From Siderastrea radians (lineage: Eukaryota > Cnidaria > Anthozoa > Scleractinia > Rhizangiidae): a stretch of DNA of 64,000 bases. Shown one piece after another: positions 37,901 to 48,876 of the stretch (its first letter is position 1; each line of letters begins with the position of its first letter). The stretch is taken from NCBI GenBank assembly GCA_964017195.1, contig OZ024889.1, positions 51,373,418 to 51,437,417 on the forward strand. Reading direction: 5' to 3'. A model generated the notes under the pieces. That model did no database searches and had not been told where the DNA came from. It saw only the letters and a program-made list of their open reading frames with translations. Made by a program: the position numbers and the translations under genes.

Positions 37901-40900
37901 TAGCTTCCGGAAAAGCAACACGCGTTTGACGCAAAAAGGAAATAAGGCAACGTGTACGCGCTACAGGCTACGGGTTGCTTTGATTGTTTACAGGTCCTTC
38001 CTTGGACAGTCGATCTCCATCCTCGAATTCTTATTGGACACTCGATCTCCATCCTTGAATTCTGACTGGACAGTCGATCTCCATCTTCCAATACTGATTG
38101 GACAGTCGATTGTTATCCTCGTATTCTGACTGGATAGTCGATCTCCAAGTCCTCGAATTATGATTGGATGGACCACCTACTAGCTTTACGTTTCAATTAC
38201 GCACTTGAAATTAGTCTCAACCAGGAGGTTGACAGGCTCCTGTCTCAACTCAGTTTGGTGAGAACTCAAAAATCAAAGTAGAATTCAAGAGCAGAAAGAG
38301 AGACCTCTGACATTTTTATTCTCCTGAACGAGAGAATCTCGAGGCGAAAATCTTGAATGAATGCAAAAAGATTGTAATGTAAAATTTTTATTTCACTAAA
38401 AATTAATCTTTTTCAGGAGTTCACGCTGAAAGGCCAACGAGTAACACAACTTGCGCGGTACAAGTTCGAGTGTTGACAAACAGTTCCTTTACTGCTGAGT
38501 ACGGAGAAATCCCTATTCGTGTACAATCTCACAGAAAAGTGTTCATCGAGTTGAAAGGTGAGTTACACAGATTTTAAAACTATTTACAATTTACCAAAAA
38601 TCGAAAGGCAAAAAATAAATTCCATCACCCTCATGTCGAGCCTCCATATCACTTCAGCGACCATCTTGACAAAAAGTCTCGTTCAGTTTGAATGCGTTCT
38701 AAGCCAGACACTACTGATCTATAAGGTAGTCGCAACGGTATACGACAATCGTTCTTTAGCAACCCATTCTACCTTAAACAGCAACGTACAAACTAGTACC
38801 TGGCTAAAAATCTAGATGCTAGTTTGTTTGGTAGCTCAGAGTCATACTATAATCACTACATTCGTGCACCTTTTTCTTAAGGCCCGTTTACACATGCGAT
38901 TTTTGATGCGCTCTCCAATGCAACTTTTGTCGCAAGTGCAAACTTGGGCGATTTCTCTGTGATTCGAGAAAGATGTTTGATGTGATTTGCCCAAAATCGC
39001 CGCAAGTTGTATCAAGTTTCAAACATGTTCGAAATCTCTCAGAAATCGCACCGAAAACCGTCGCTAGTTTACACTTGCAATTTTTATCGCGAGCTCGAGC
39101 GCAACAAAAATTGCATTGAAAAGTACGACCAAAATTGCACAAAAATCGCACGTACAAACCGACCTTTATACTACAAGTTGCATTCACATTCATGTTCTTT
39201 ATCGTTTGTTTGGCTTGCACCTGTGTTTCTTTGTTAGCAACTGAGACCACGCGAATTGCGTTTCCTGAGGAATGTCACTTGAGTAAGTTCAAGAATGGCA
39301 GTCACGGTCGTCCTGCGATGAGGCGTCAGTTGATACAGGAAGGGTGAGCGACAGGCGATTTTCAGTTGACTATCAGTGTGTAGTGATTTCTGATTTCTGG
39401 AGCGATTAGCACTCCCCCTGAACAGGATGCTGGTCCATCACAGGGTTAGAACCATTATTTTGTGTAGGATTCGCTCAGACTCGCTACAGCTAGAACCAGT
39501 TTGGACCAAGCTCATGAGAGGACATGTGAAAGACAAAAATACGTCGGAAAGAAAATGCTGAAAACCTCTTTCAGCTGAGTGCGTGCTACTGACACGAACT
39601 TTTTTTTTCCTTTGTGAATTTTATAGTTGCGAGGTACAATTCGACCTTTACTTTCTACCAACACACAACAAGGCCGTGCGATTTCGGTTCGTCATTCAAC
39701 AGTTCTTTGGTAAGATAGGACAATTCCTATATCTCCACTGTAAAATAACTACGTGTCAAAGAAGAGACGCACCACAACCTACTGTGTTCAACTGTCACAC
39801 CCATGGAGAGCAGTGTCCTAAAAGGAAACAGGTGAAGATTACAACTGGGCCCTTTGTGGTGTTGCCTGTGGGACTCAGGCGAAGTGGGGAAAGCCTGCAA
39901 ACAACTAGTAAGTACTAATCACAATCTTAACGAGTCATAACGTGGAGAGTGCAGCTTCTACACTGTATCTTTAGAAAAGGCGTTTTGTCAAGTTAGGTTG
40001 TTTGTAGCTGATAGGAAGTCTTTCGAATATCTCCGAAGTTGAACCACAGACGTCCTTGCGCGAATTTTAAAAGCTTGGGATCCTCGTCAGTTATCCTTGG
40101 AAAACTTAGGGTGATCTTCTTTTATCTTCGGGCGCCTTCGGGGAATCAGAAATTTTCGGAAGCCTTCGGATCATCTGAAAATATCCCAACCTGTGAAAAG
40201 GCCGTCACACGATTAAACGGTAGTTGGACATCCGCTTGTCACCCATGGGCTCTTTAAGACCTAAAGGTACCAGAATCTAGATTTGTGAGCACGTTCCTCC
40301 CCGAGACCTTGATTTCGTTTCTGTAGCATGAAGAAAAACGTTTTTATGCGCGCGCTTTCGTGGAAAATTGGAGTTGATAGCATCTGTAAGAGAACATAAA
40401 ACTTAAAGTTCGCGCGTAACTTCAAGCAGGACTCCTCAACAGAACTCACGGTAACGTTGAAAGCAGGACTAAATGGAGACCTCACCCTGTAGTAACTTTT
40501 ACGTTACACTTTAAAGTGTAGAGGGAAGTATGCTGGGAAGTCACTGAGCTTTCACTGTCAGTAATAACTCTTCGAGTGCGAAGTTTGATGGCATGTAATT
40601 TGCAACATTGTTTTTCAGCCACGGGAGCCAAGTTCTTCGTTCCAACCGCAGTCAAATCAGTCGCTCAACAGAACACTAAGGATCCAGAAGCCAAAGACGC
40701 TAAAACAGGTCCGTGCATGTCTGTAGACTCAAGTATTTTACTTTGTTTAAACAATGCTAAGTATTTGAGGCGTCCGTGTGTTCCTGGAAGTTTGTGAATT
40801 GTGCAAATTAAGGCAGCCAAACAATTTCTATTAACCTATCAAATGAGCTCATCAAGTTGGCTCTACCACCACCATGAATCAGATGCTATGTACACAGTCC

Positions 40901-41371
40901 AAGACAATGTTGACGAGACCACAAGAAACAAGAAGAGCTCAGAAACCTCGTTTCGAACCGTCGTTTGGATAGTTGCAACTTACAGAAGTATGCTTGAGCT
41001 TGAAAGGCAGCAAACAAACTCAAAAATAAACAAGGATGCGCGTCAAAGCCCCTCTGTTTGAATGAGCCAACCATGAAGTACGAAAAAGCCGACAACCTAA
41101 ACGCTAGTCTTACCCTAAGTTACTGGAATTTTGAACTTGGACACAAAACCATTTTAACTCAGTTTGTTTGTTTGTTTGTTTGTTTGTTTGTTTTTGTTTT
41201 TGTTTTTGTTTTTCAGTGAACCTCGACTTCCTCGTAGCCGGCTTGGCAGCAGTTGGGATATTTGTCTTTGGTAAAGCCATGACTATGATCTTTGTGCACT
41301 TTTGCGGAAAACGCGTCATAAAAAGGACGAAAATAGATCAGGAAGAATGTGCAAACGTGGAATTAATTTGA
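34957..41371 (+). CDS. Type I membrane protein with two tandem ZP-C-like modules
   Basis: Exons: 34957-35008, 35825-35959, 36528-36630, 37137-37435, 38417-38557, 39238-39343, 39627-39907, 40619-40708, 41217-41371. They total 1362 bp, or 453 residues plus TGA, with consistent GT-AG phases. Residues 1-18 (MRLLIFLWIFVPGHMYTG) are a likely signal peptide. Residues about 20-195 and 200-372 are two homologous modules, each with YGE(F/I)PI, F(I)E(F/L)K, a Glu-Cys, a Leu-Ile then Cys, VRFRF(I/V)I(R/Q)QFFG, LYLHC-ITTC and two more cysteines. This is the signature of the C-terminal half of a zona pellucida domain; six cysteines per module fit the ZP-C disulphide set. A Lys/Asp/Glu-rich linker (374-402), a hydrophobic segment (about 408-430) and a short basic tail follow. 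RRKR occurs in module 1 as a possible furin site. Family-level assignment is by motif only; the specific role (cell surface or matrix filament) is unknown. Confidence 0.82.
35825..37435 (+). other. ZP-C-like module 1 (exons 2-4)
   Basis: Exons 2, 3 and 4 encode residues 18-197. Cysteines occur in the contexts PKECYV, EHC, LYLHC, TTC, FRC and GYC. The LYLHC and TTC pair with the preceding VRFRF strand is typical of ZP-C. The entry and exit phases of the three exons (1 to 1, 1 to 2, 2 to 1) are the same as in module 2. Confidence 0.8.
37999..38172 (+). repeat. Five-unit tandem repeat, about 32-34 bp, in ZP-gene intron 4
   Basis: The unit is roughly GGACAGTCGATCTCCATCCT followed by CGAATTCTGATT. 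Five imperfect copies run head to tail between the exon cassettes for the two ZP-C modules. Confidence 0.85.
38417..39907 (+). other. ZP-C-like module 2 (exons 5-7)
   Basis: Exons 5, 6 and 7 encode residues 197-373. Motifs parallel module 1: AEYGEIPIRV, KVFIELK, PEECHL, LIQEGC, KAVRFRFVIQQFFG, LYLHCKITTC, FNC and EQC. Exon lengths are close to those of module 1 (141/106/281 against 135/103/299 bp). Extra potential N-glycosylation sites lie in SNTT and NSS near its start. Confidence 0.8.
38879..39169. mobile_element. MITE in ZP-gene intron 5
   Basis: The left end AAGGCCCGTTTACACATGCG (then ATTTTT) pairs with a right end whose reverse complement reads AAAGGTCGGTTTGTACGTGC (then GATTTTT). The interior has several AAATCGC and GCAAGT blocks in both orientations. 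It ends about 68 bp before exon 6. Confidence 0.5.
41162..41215 (+). repeat. (GTTT)n / (GTTTTT)n microsatellite forming the last polypyrimidine tract
   Basis: About eight GTTT units and three GTTTTT units run straight into the TTTCAG acceptor of the final exon (41217) of the ZP-like gene. The tract replaces an ordinary polypyrimidine stretch. Confidence 0.9.
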
Positions 41372-44116
41372 AACTGAGCTGACCGCGGACGGACCCAGCC
41401 ATTTTTTTTCAGAGTTCTCTGTTATTTTGAAATTCGAAGTAGAAAGTCGAAGGTGGAAAATTAACGAAAATGTATAACCACTGATTTCCCTTATTAGAAT
41501 TGTCACTGTGCCTTAAAGTAGAATTGCTTTTAGCTGACAATTCCTTGAATTATTCTTGTAAGCTAACGTTCAGCTCTAACTGTGCAGATACAAGCTTTTT
41601 AAAGGCGCGCATTTGCTCAGTAACTGAGGCGTTATTACGGCTATATTAATTCAGCAAGGAACTATTTAATTAGGCAGTCTAAACTTGGTATACTCGTAAT
41701 GAAATTTTCTTTATAACAAGCTACTTAGACGCCCGTATTACCTTCGAAAGCTTTTGAGGAATCAGTGTTGCAGAAGCCATTGCCAAAAAATAAGCTATTA
41801 CAGTTTAAAGCTACTTAAGATTTATATATTACCAAGCAAGAACTATTTCTACATTGTACCAGGCTACCGAGTAGCTACTATTATTACACATCAACTTGTT
41901 GATAAGCTATTGCCGTTAGAACGGTTCTTAATTGAGAGTCGTAGTAAAAACCGGAACCAAAACGTCATCACTCAAGATCTGACCAATCACAGCAGTGGAA
42001 AACAACGCAAAGCGTAGTAAGCAAGAACGAGGCAAACACGAATTAAATTCGACAATCAATTGAAATCCGCTAAATATATAAGAAGATACAACTATTATAC
42101 TAGGTTACCAAGTAGCTTTAGTGTATTTGTCTATTGAGGCGCTATTAATACAATTTCTTCCTATCTCAAAAGCTATTATTAAACCATTGAGGTATATATA
42201 TTTTCTGCTGCCGTGGAACTGAATTATTATTCCCTAATTATGATAATCTCCCAACAGTTAATGGGCTTGACCAGTTACACGTCCTTAGAATTTATCGCCT
42301 TTAGTCTGCACCTAAACTGCATCTCCAGCTGAGCCTGCGGGTTGCTAGAAAGCCTATTTTAAAACCTTATCCAAGGCTTTTGTTTCCTTTATTTAACTGC
42401 TAGGACATGCAATGCATGGAAGCGAGCACACCATCACTCTCAGGCGGTACAGTGAAAGATGAAGGAGGGGTGAAAAGAGGGGGGTGAACGCCCTCCCCCC
42501 CTACGTTTTTGCTTTGTTACAATATTTCGGAAAAGTCGGACGGCCTATGTTTTTAGGGCGTAGGGGTTAGGCAGTTTTTTCCTGCCCGAATTTTTCGGGG
42601 GGGTTGGGTAAATGAAAGCTTTGTGTTTCACTAGCTGTGCTTCCTTTCCATTTTTCCCATGCAAAAGGTTGCACTTTTTTTTTCGGTATTTACCTGAACC
42701 CACCCGGGATAGGTTTAGCCCTACGCATGGCCCCCCAACAATAACATGGATCGTCCCTACTGGAGACTGTGTGACGTCCTCCGCAAGATGAAGTTGTTAT
42801 TATGGATTTAACTGGCGCTGCTGATGTCCCGTGACGACATCCAAGATTAATTCCAAGATAGCGGTGTTGAAGTTATTTCTCACCAAATGAAGTTGTTATT
42901 TACGCGGAAAGCACGAAAATCTAGTACAAGTTTGGCACGCTAGAACATGATTGAATTATACACTATGCGGTTTATTACTGATCCCTTTCACAATGCTTAA
43001 CTGAAAAAAGTTTTGTTTGATTTGGGAATGTATGCCTTTTTACACCAAAATTGTTGTTCTCACAATACTTACCAAAGAATATCTCAGACTCTCACTAAAT
43101 TTTGTAACGAAGGCCCCGTGCACACTAATGCGCTTTTGCCGAACGACTACACTACAACGATCGAAAACGGAGATGTGTATTGATGAAAACGGAGGTTTTT
43201 GCACGTTTTTCAAAAGAAAATGTAGATTCTCAAAAAATAATTACGTAACCGACAGTTACGTAGCGTGATGTCAACGTTTGTCAAATCATGAGAACAGTTT
43301 GAAATCGAAAACGGGCATATCCGGTTTGACTACAGGGTACACTAATATTCGAAAAGCAAGGAGTACACTTTTTCTGCAAGATGTCACGAACACCATGTTC
43401 TCTTGCTTTTGGCTAAAAGAAAATTGAAAATAAAAACAATGTGATAATTTGTCACCGCTTGCTATTTAGATTCTTGTAACCCGCAAAGTCGATGACGTAA
43501 ATCAATGACCCCTACGCTTTTAAGTCACGAAACCCAATCATTTTTTTAACAAAAGAGCAACAAAAAATCGATAAACCATGGCTTTGGCTGACAAAGAAAC
43601 ATTTATAACAACAAATGAACCACGTAATTGCCCTTGGACGTCATAATTGTGTTGTATTAGTCGAGTGCGGTTTGAGTTTTGGGATTCGAACCAAACAATT
43701 TTATTTGTAATCGGTTTGTATGGGCTTTCCTGCAATCTCAAAAGCTTGTTTACGAATGACCCGGGCACAAAAGAGAAGTGTCTTTTGTACACAAGCTTTG
43801 TTTGGAAATAGCATTCATCGCAGCTGGAGTTTTACACAAATCTTTGTACAACTCAAACCATCGCCTTGACCAATGCAGTGTGACGTTTCAGTGTCTTATG
43901 CTAATAGCTCGAATATTTGACATTCTTCCCACACAGTCCAAAAAATATCGACTAGCGAATTGTTATGCAAACGACAATGATTCTCAACGAGTTGTCAAGA
44001 CGTCTGGCTCTTTGTTTCTTTGGATAACAAATGCACTAAAACGGCGATAGAGATCCATAGAGGACGGTGCTTGTCCAGCCGCCGAATCAGAGAAGCGTCG
44101 TTTTAATTTACTTATT
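41372..44116. other. Gene-free stretch
   Basis: No coding frame with recognisable motifs was found. A G/C-run repeat lies at 42440-42720 (runs of G and C, TTTTCGGGGGGG). A direct duplication of GAAGTTGTTATT occurs at about 42790 and 42892. The last 75 bp are the presumed 5' UTR of the gene at 44117. Confidence 0.4.
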
Positions 44117-45163
44117 ATGGGAGAACGATCACCGCGACGTAACAACAATATAACCCTCTCAGCTCAACAGCTCGATCATAACGCAAGCATGGCTCGTGAT
44201 TTGAACAAGCGAGCAAGCAATCGCTTGCGACTACACAAGGGGAGCTTAGATGGACAACAGACCACAAATCTAAACTCTCTAGACTATGAGATGCGGCGAC
44301 TCAAACACGAGTTACGTGAAATCACGCATACTTCGGGAACTTTTGATACAATCGGGGGTACAATAACACAGCAAACAATGCCGGGTAAATCTGCGGTTGA
44401 AACAACAAGCAGGAGAAAAAAACCTAGAAGACTGATATCGGGTAGAAACGCTAGAAAGGGCAAGGATTCTGCTTTATCAAGGAGTGAGGTCACAGATGGC
44501 AACACCGAGACGCAAACACAACAGAATACGGACACTTCGCGACGGAAGAGTGTATCGTTACCAACGCTACCTTCTATGAGCAGTACTGGTCTGTTATCGC
44601 CTCGAGATCCCCTACAGTTAACCTCTCAGACAGGCATTTTAAGAGTCGAGGAACCGGTTGAAGAATCGTTTCCCTCGCGCATTTCATCGAAGCCCAAGAA
44701 AGAAACACGGCGACGGCATTCGCGGAGAAAACTGAGCCTACAGGCTATGGATTCATCGCGTGAAACTATCGAGAAAAGGATTTCCGTTTCTATCACAGAC
44801 ACAAACGGAGAAACCGAGCGATTAAGGCCGGTTTCGCCACAAGGAGCTTCAAAACAGGATCAGTCTTCGTTTGCAAATCTCAACATTGACGCTGTCAAAG
44901 ATAGAATTCAAAATAGACTGTCTCAACCGGCGAACCAGTCAATCGACGAAGACGATGTTGATCCTGATATAGTGCCTTATATGCATGTCCCCCCGGATGG
45001 GTTACCAAGAACTGTGTACCTTCTGCCTCCGTTAACTGACCTTCTGAAAGAGGCGAAGAAAGCCAGATACGTGAGGAGACCTAGAAAGCCTTTACAAGAA
45101 ATGGACATGGACGACCCTGAAAGAGAGTTAGGAATCGATGAAATATTCAGCAAAAAAGGATAG
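44117..45163 (+). CDS. Intronless gene for a 348-residue basic, low-complexity protein of unknown function
   Basis: This is one uninterrupted frame of 348 codons, by far the longest in the window. Start context is ATTATGGGAG and stop TAG is at 45161-45163. I do not recognise the family. Residues 1-75 are polar and helical-looking, with NYEMRR-type heptads around 55-72. Residues 75-250 are Ser/Thr/Arg/Lys-rich, with repeated basic clusters (SRRKKPRR, KKETRRRHSRRK) and Ser-Pro sites (LLSPRDP, PVSPQG). Residues 275-348 are the most protein-like part: an acidic DEDDVDPDI stretch, PYMHVPPDGLPRTVYLLPP, an EAKKARYVRRPRKP helix and a final ERELGIDEIFSKKG. No signal peptide or membrane segment is seen. 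It could be a retrocopy or a genuinely intronless cnidarian gene. An AATAAA at about 45613 could be its polyadenylation signal. Confidence 0.72.
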   Translation: MGERSPRRNNNITLSAQQLDHNASMARDLNKRASNRLRLHKGSLDGQQTTNLNSLDYEMRRLKHELREITHTSGTFDTIGGTITQQTMPGKSAVETTSRRKKPRRLISGRNARKGKDSALSRSEVTDGNTETQTQQNTDTSRRKSVSLPTLPSMSSTGLLSPRDPLQLTSQTGILRVEEPVEESFPSRISSKPKKETRRRHSRRKLSLQAMDSSRETIEKRISVSITDTNGETERLRPVSPQGASKQDQSSFANLNIDAVKDRIQNRLSQPANQSIDEDDVDPDIVPYMHVPPDGLPRTVYLLPPLTDLLKEAKKARYVRRPRKPLQEMDMDDPERELGIDEIFSKKG

Positions 45164-46627
45164 AAAAAAGGGTAGCAGATTTAGTTGACAATTGCATCGG
45201 TATCTCCAGGATGTCCGACTAAAGAATATAGATTTTATACTGGAGTATAATTTATATCATTTTCCGAGCAGACCATAGCAGATAGAATCTCCAGGATAAT
45301 TTATTGTTCAACTTTGATTATTTAGACTTTTAGGTCTTGTTCCTTATCTCCGGAAAGTCCCAAAACACAAATTTCACAAATTTTGAACAAGTTTTACTGG
45401 AAAACAAATTAAAACAACTGCATAGCAAGAAGGAACTACTGGAGAGCTTTTATTTAAATGGTAACAATTCATGATTTCATTTACAAACCTCAAAAGCAAG
45501 AACCAGTGGTTTATCCGACTCAACATACGTCTTTAGAATTCAAAGGGTTAACATAATTTAGTGTCAGATCTTATATTCTGATTCAATATAATGGCTAATT
45601 TTATTTTCGCGTAATAAAACAGCAAAACAAAACAATTTTGTACTTCTAAGATTAATATCGCTTCGTAAAAACACCGGAAAAACGGGAAATGCATCGATAT
45701 GTGCAAGGGAAACTCAGACTAGACTGAGAGCATTGCGGTCAAAATAGTGTTTGTCACAGCATTCTTTCGCTCACTTCGAAGACAAGTTGCGAAATCCGTT
45801 GTAGGAAAGCCTTTCTTTTTCAAGTAAATATTGTCAAATTCTTGCCATGACAGCTGAAACAAGCTCTCGAAACTTCATTGTGAATTTCAAGAACATCGAT
45901 CAAGCCATCTCCATTCAGGCCATCAGAAATTCACAGTCGTTAGAATACTACGCAAGCATTTCCTATGGAACGTATAACGCCTGAAAATGAAACTGACGAA
46001 ACTACATGTACAGTAACTGACACCACTAATATAAAAAAAAAAACACTGACACAGAGTCATACCCAACGAAAACACTTCTACTTCGTTATTTATAGAAAAA
46101 ATCGACATAAGCTATCACGACTGAAATGATGAATTGGGGAACTGAGGTAAAGAATTGCAAATTTAGACGATTTCACTTGAAATTCTTTAATTTGAGTATC
46201 AAAAGCAGAGACTGGGTTATCTTTCTATGAACAAGCGAGGCAATGTCTCGCAGGAAAGGCAAGGAAAGGCCTAGATACAAATTTCTAGCTGGTTTTATTG
46301 GAATGTGGGTGGTTTTGTCTGTTGTTCTGACAAACACAACAATGAATCTTAAAATAATTATCCGCTAGCTCAATAAATTAATGTTACTGCCTCAAAATTT
46401 TCTATTTGCAATACAGCACAAAGAACTCGCACGAGTCAGATTAAAAGCCACATACTAATCGATTATATGAATTCACTTTAAAGAAATCTAGCCAAAATCA
46501 GCAATTGTTTTCGAGGGCACCAGCTAGTATCATGGCATAAATTTCTCGCCAGGCGGTAAGCATTATCACTCAACAATTAACACCTCGTTAACAAGATATT
46601 CTAGTTGTGCACAAATAGCCAAGCTCA
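45164..46627. other. Gene-free stretch, nothing recognised
   Basis: AT-rich 3' flank of the gene at 44117. There are no supported exons, RNA genes or clear repeats. Confidence 0.4.
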
Positions 46628-48876
46628 GGTTCATTAACCGGCCGTCGCTATGGCGACCGCCGGTTTATAAAATGGACACGGTTTTTGATGAAAGCAAGTT
46701 GGCTTAACGTACGAACAAAGTGCTGTAAAGCTTGTGGTACGGGTACTCAAGAGCGGTACTGTCTTATATAAGACGCATGCGCATACAGTACAGCCCAAAA
46801 ACAATGCACGCGCAAGAACTTCTTTTTGCGTACGCAAGCCGGGAACTTCTTGCGGCTACTTGCGGGACGCTTGCGCTTGAATACTGCAAGCCGCAAGAAC
46901 TTCTTTGCGTTTAGAAGTTAAAACCGCAAGAACTTCTTTATGGTAAAGATGTCCGCACCGCAAGTAAGCACAAGAACTTCTTTGCGCTAACATCTTAAAA
47001 ACCCGGAACCCGGAGAAGGTAAAAAGGAGACCACTTTGTAGTGCAACGCACGTTCGAAATCGGCTGCCTTTGTTGCTTGCAATCAGTTGTTTATTTGGTC
47101 GCTTGTAAGTTTTTTCTTCGGTTTAGAATTTTTTATCTGATAAAGAGTTCACTAGGTTCTGAATTTGACGCTGGTCGCCTTCAATGTTATTTTTTAACGG
47201 CTAGGGAGAAACGAGACTCAAACGAAGCACGCGTATGTTATTGTTTATTATGTGTTCCGGAGTCCCAGACATGCGGTACGCTTAGCGGCGCGAAAGATTT
47301 CGCTCGATTTATTTCACTTAAATAAGGAACAACGGCAAAGCACAGTCCATCCGTCACATTATTAACAAGAAAGCCTATTGGGCATTTTAACCGGCCATTC
47401 TGACCCTCCCCACCCCTAGGTTTCACAAATGTTAGCGCGATCCTCTATTTATACGAACCGGCGTGACGAAAAGTGTGATTGTGTGACACAGTATTTTTAC
47501 TATAGCGTTACTGGATGACGTGATGTTTAAACTCTGATGACTCAGCTTATCTTTTTTATCGCTTTTATTTGTGCTGAAAAACGCAAATTCACTCAAACGT
47601 TGAATGTCGATATAAATTCGTCCACAACTGAGAATGCTCACACAGCGACGACGAAGTTGTCTGTTGTGCCTAGACCTTAAATACAAACAGTGAACATAGC
47701 AGTAGAATCAAAATATAACGCTTGATAAACACGAGCTCGAGCAGATCGTCAGAGTATGGGGCACGTCAAGGCATATCTCATGACGTGATGTTTAAATCCG
47801 GTTTGCTCACTCGGGAATCCCCTTGCAAAAGTAAACAAGCGAGCGGGGACGAAAGTCGCCCACTTCTTTGAAAGCTGACGCGCCTGTCGAGCCGCAATCG
47901 ATTTCGCGCTCACTCGCTTGTTTTTCTTTTCCTTCACTATCTCTGAACGGAAAGAGAGACTGCTCGTAGCCTTTAGCGTACACCACACGCAAACCACACA
48001 AATCCGTCGATAATATTCAGATATTTTCGTTCTTTCAATGCAAAAAGACTCGTAACACCTACCCTATTAATTGATCTCCTTATTAATGACGATTCCTTCG
48101 TATCAACTTCTCGCCTCAAATAAACACTGATCTCTCTCCGTTCACAAGTCAGAACTATCATGTACTGATGGTGCAATCCACTAATATTGCATCATCATAC
48201 TAGTACCAATTCCTTCTCTTCCTAGCCCACGCCGGCAAAACGCAACTGTCCTCTTTGTCCGCTGCGAAATACAAGTTAGCCAATCAGAAACCTTACAATC
48301 CACTTCGCAAACCACCCCCCCCCCCCTCCATAAAACGGCAAGGGAAACCCTCTCTCACGCAGCACAATATTACACCGCTCCTATACAAAACGCAACTTTC
48401 AAAGCAAATCACATTCACAGAAGCGTGATATGCTCCTGACATTCACAAATCCTTCTGACTCCCACATTTTTACACCCTCAAAATGTCAATCCCAATAAAA
48501 AACTCCTGCGCTAAAAAATTTTTCACCATAACCACTAACTAGATCAGACAACACAGCCAATTTCGCATTCCATCCTATTAGCTGCTTTACTCAATTGCGC
48601 ATGCGTTATACAAGACAAATACAAAAAACCCCAAACTTAACAACCCTTCGTCGTTGATATCTTAAATACTGTAAATTAAAAGACAAGAACACACGAAGGT
48701 AACATTCAGCAGACTAATATGCGCATGCGTCTTATATAAGACAGTACCGCTCTTGAGTACCCGTACCACAAGCTTTACAGCACTTTGTTCGTATGTTAAG
48801 CCAACTGACTATCGCGACAAAACCGTGCCCATTTTATAAACCGGCGGTCGCCATAGCGACGGCCGGTTAATGAACC
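46628..48876. mobile_element. 2.25-kb element with about 158-bp terminal inverted repeats
   Basis: The left TIR (46628-46785) and right TIR (48718-48876) are near-identical reverse complements. They start GGTTCATTAACCGGCCGTCG and end with TATAAGACGCATGCGCATA. The interior has palindromic GCAAGAACTTCTTGCG-like repeats (46800-46990) and then a 1.35-kb segment that is repeated, inverted, at 50420-51751. No intact transposase is seen. The superfamily is not determined; no clean target duplication was identified. Confidence 0.7.
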
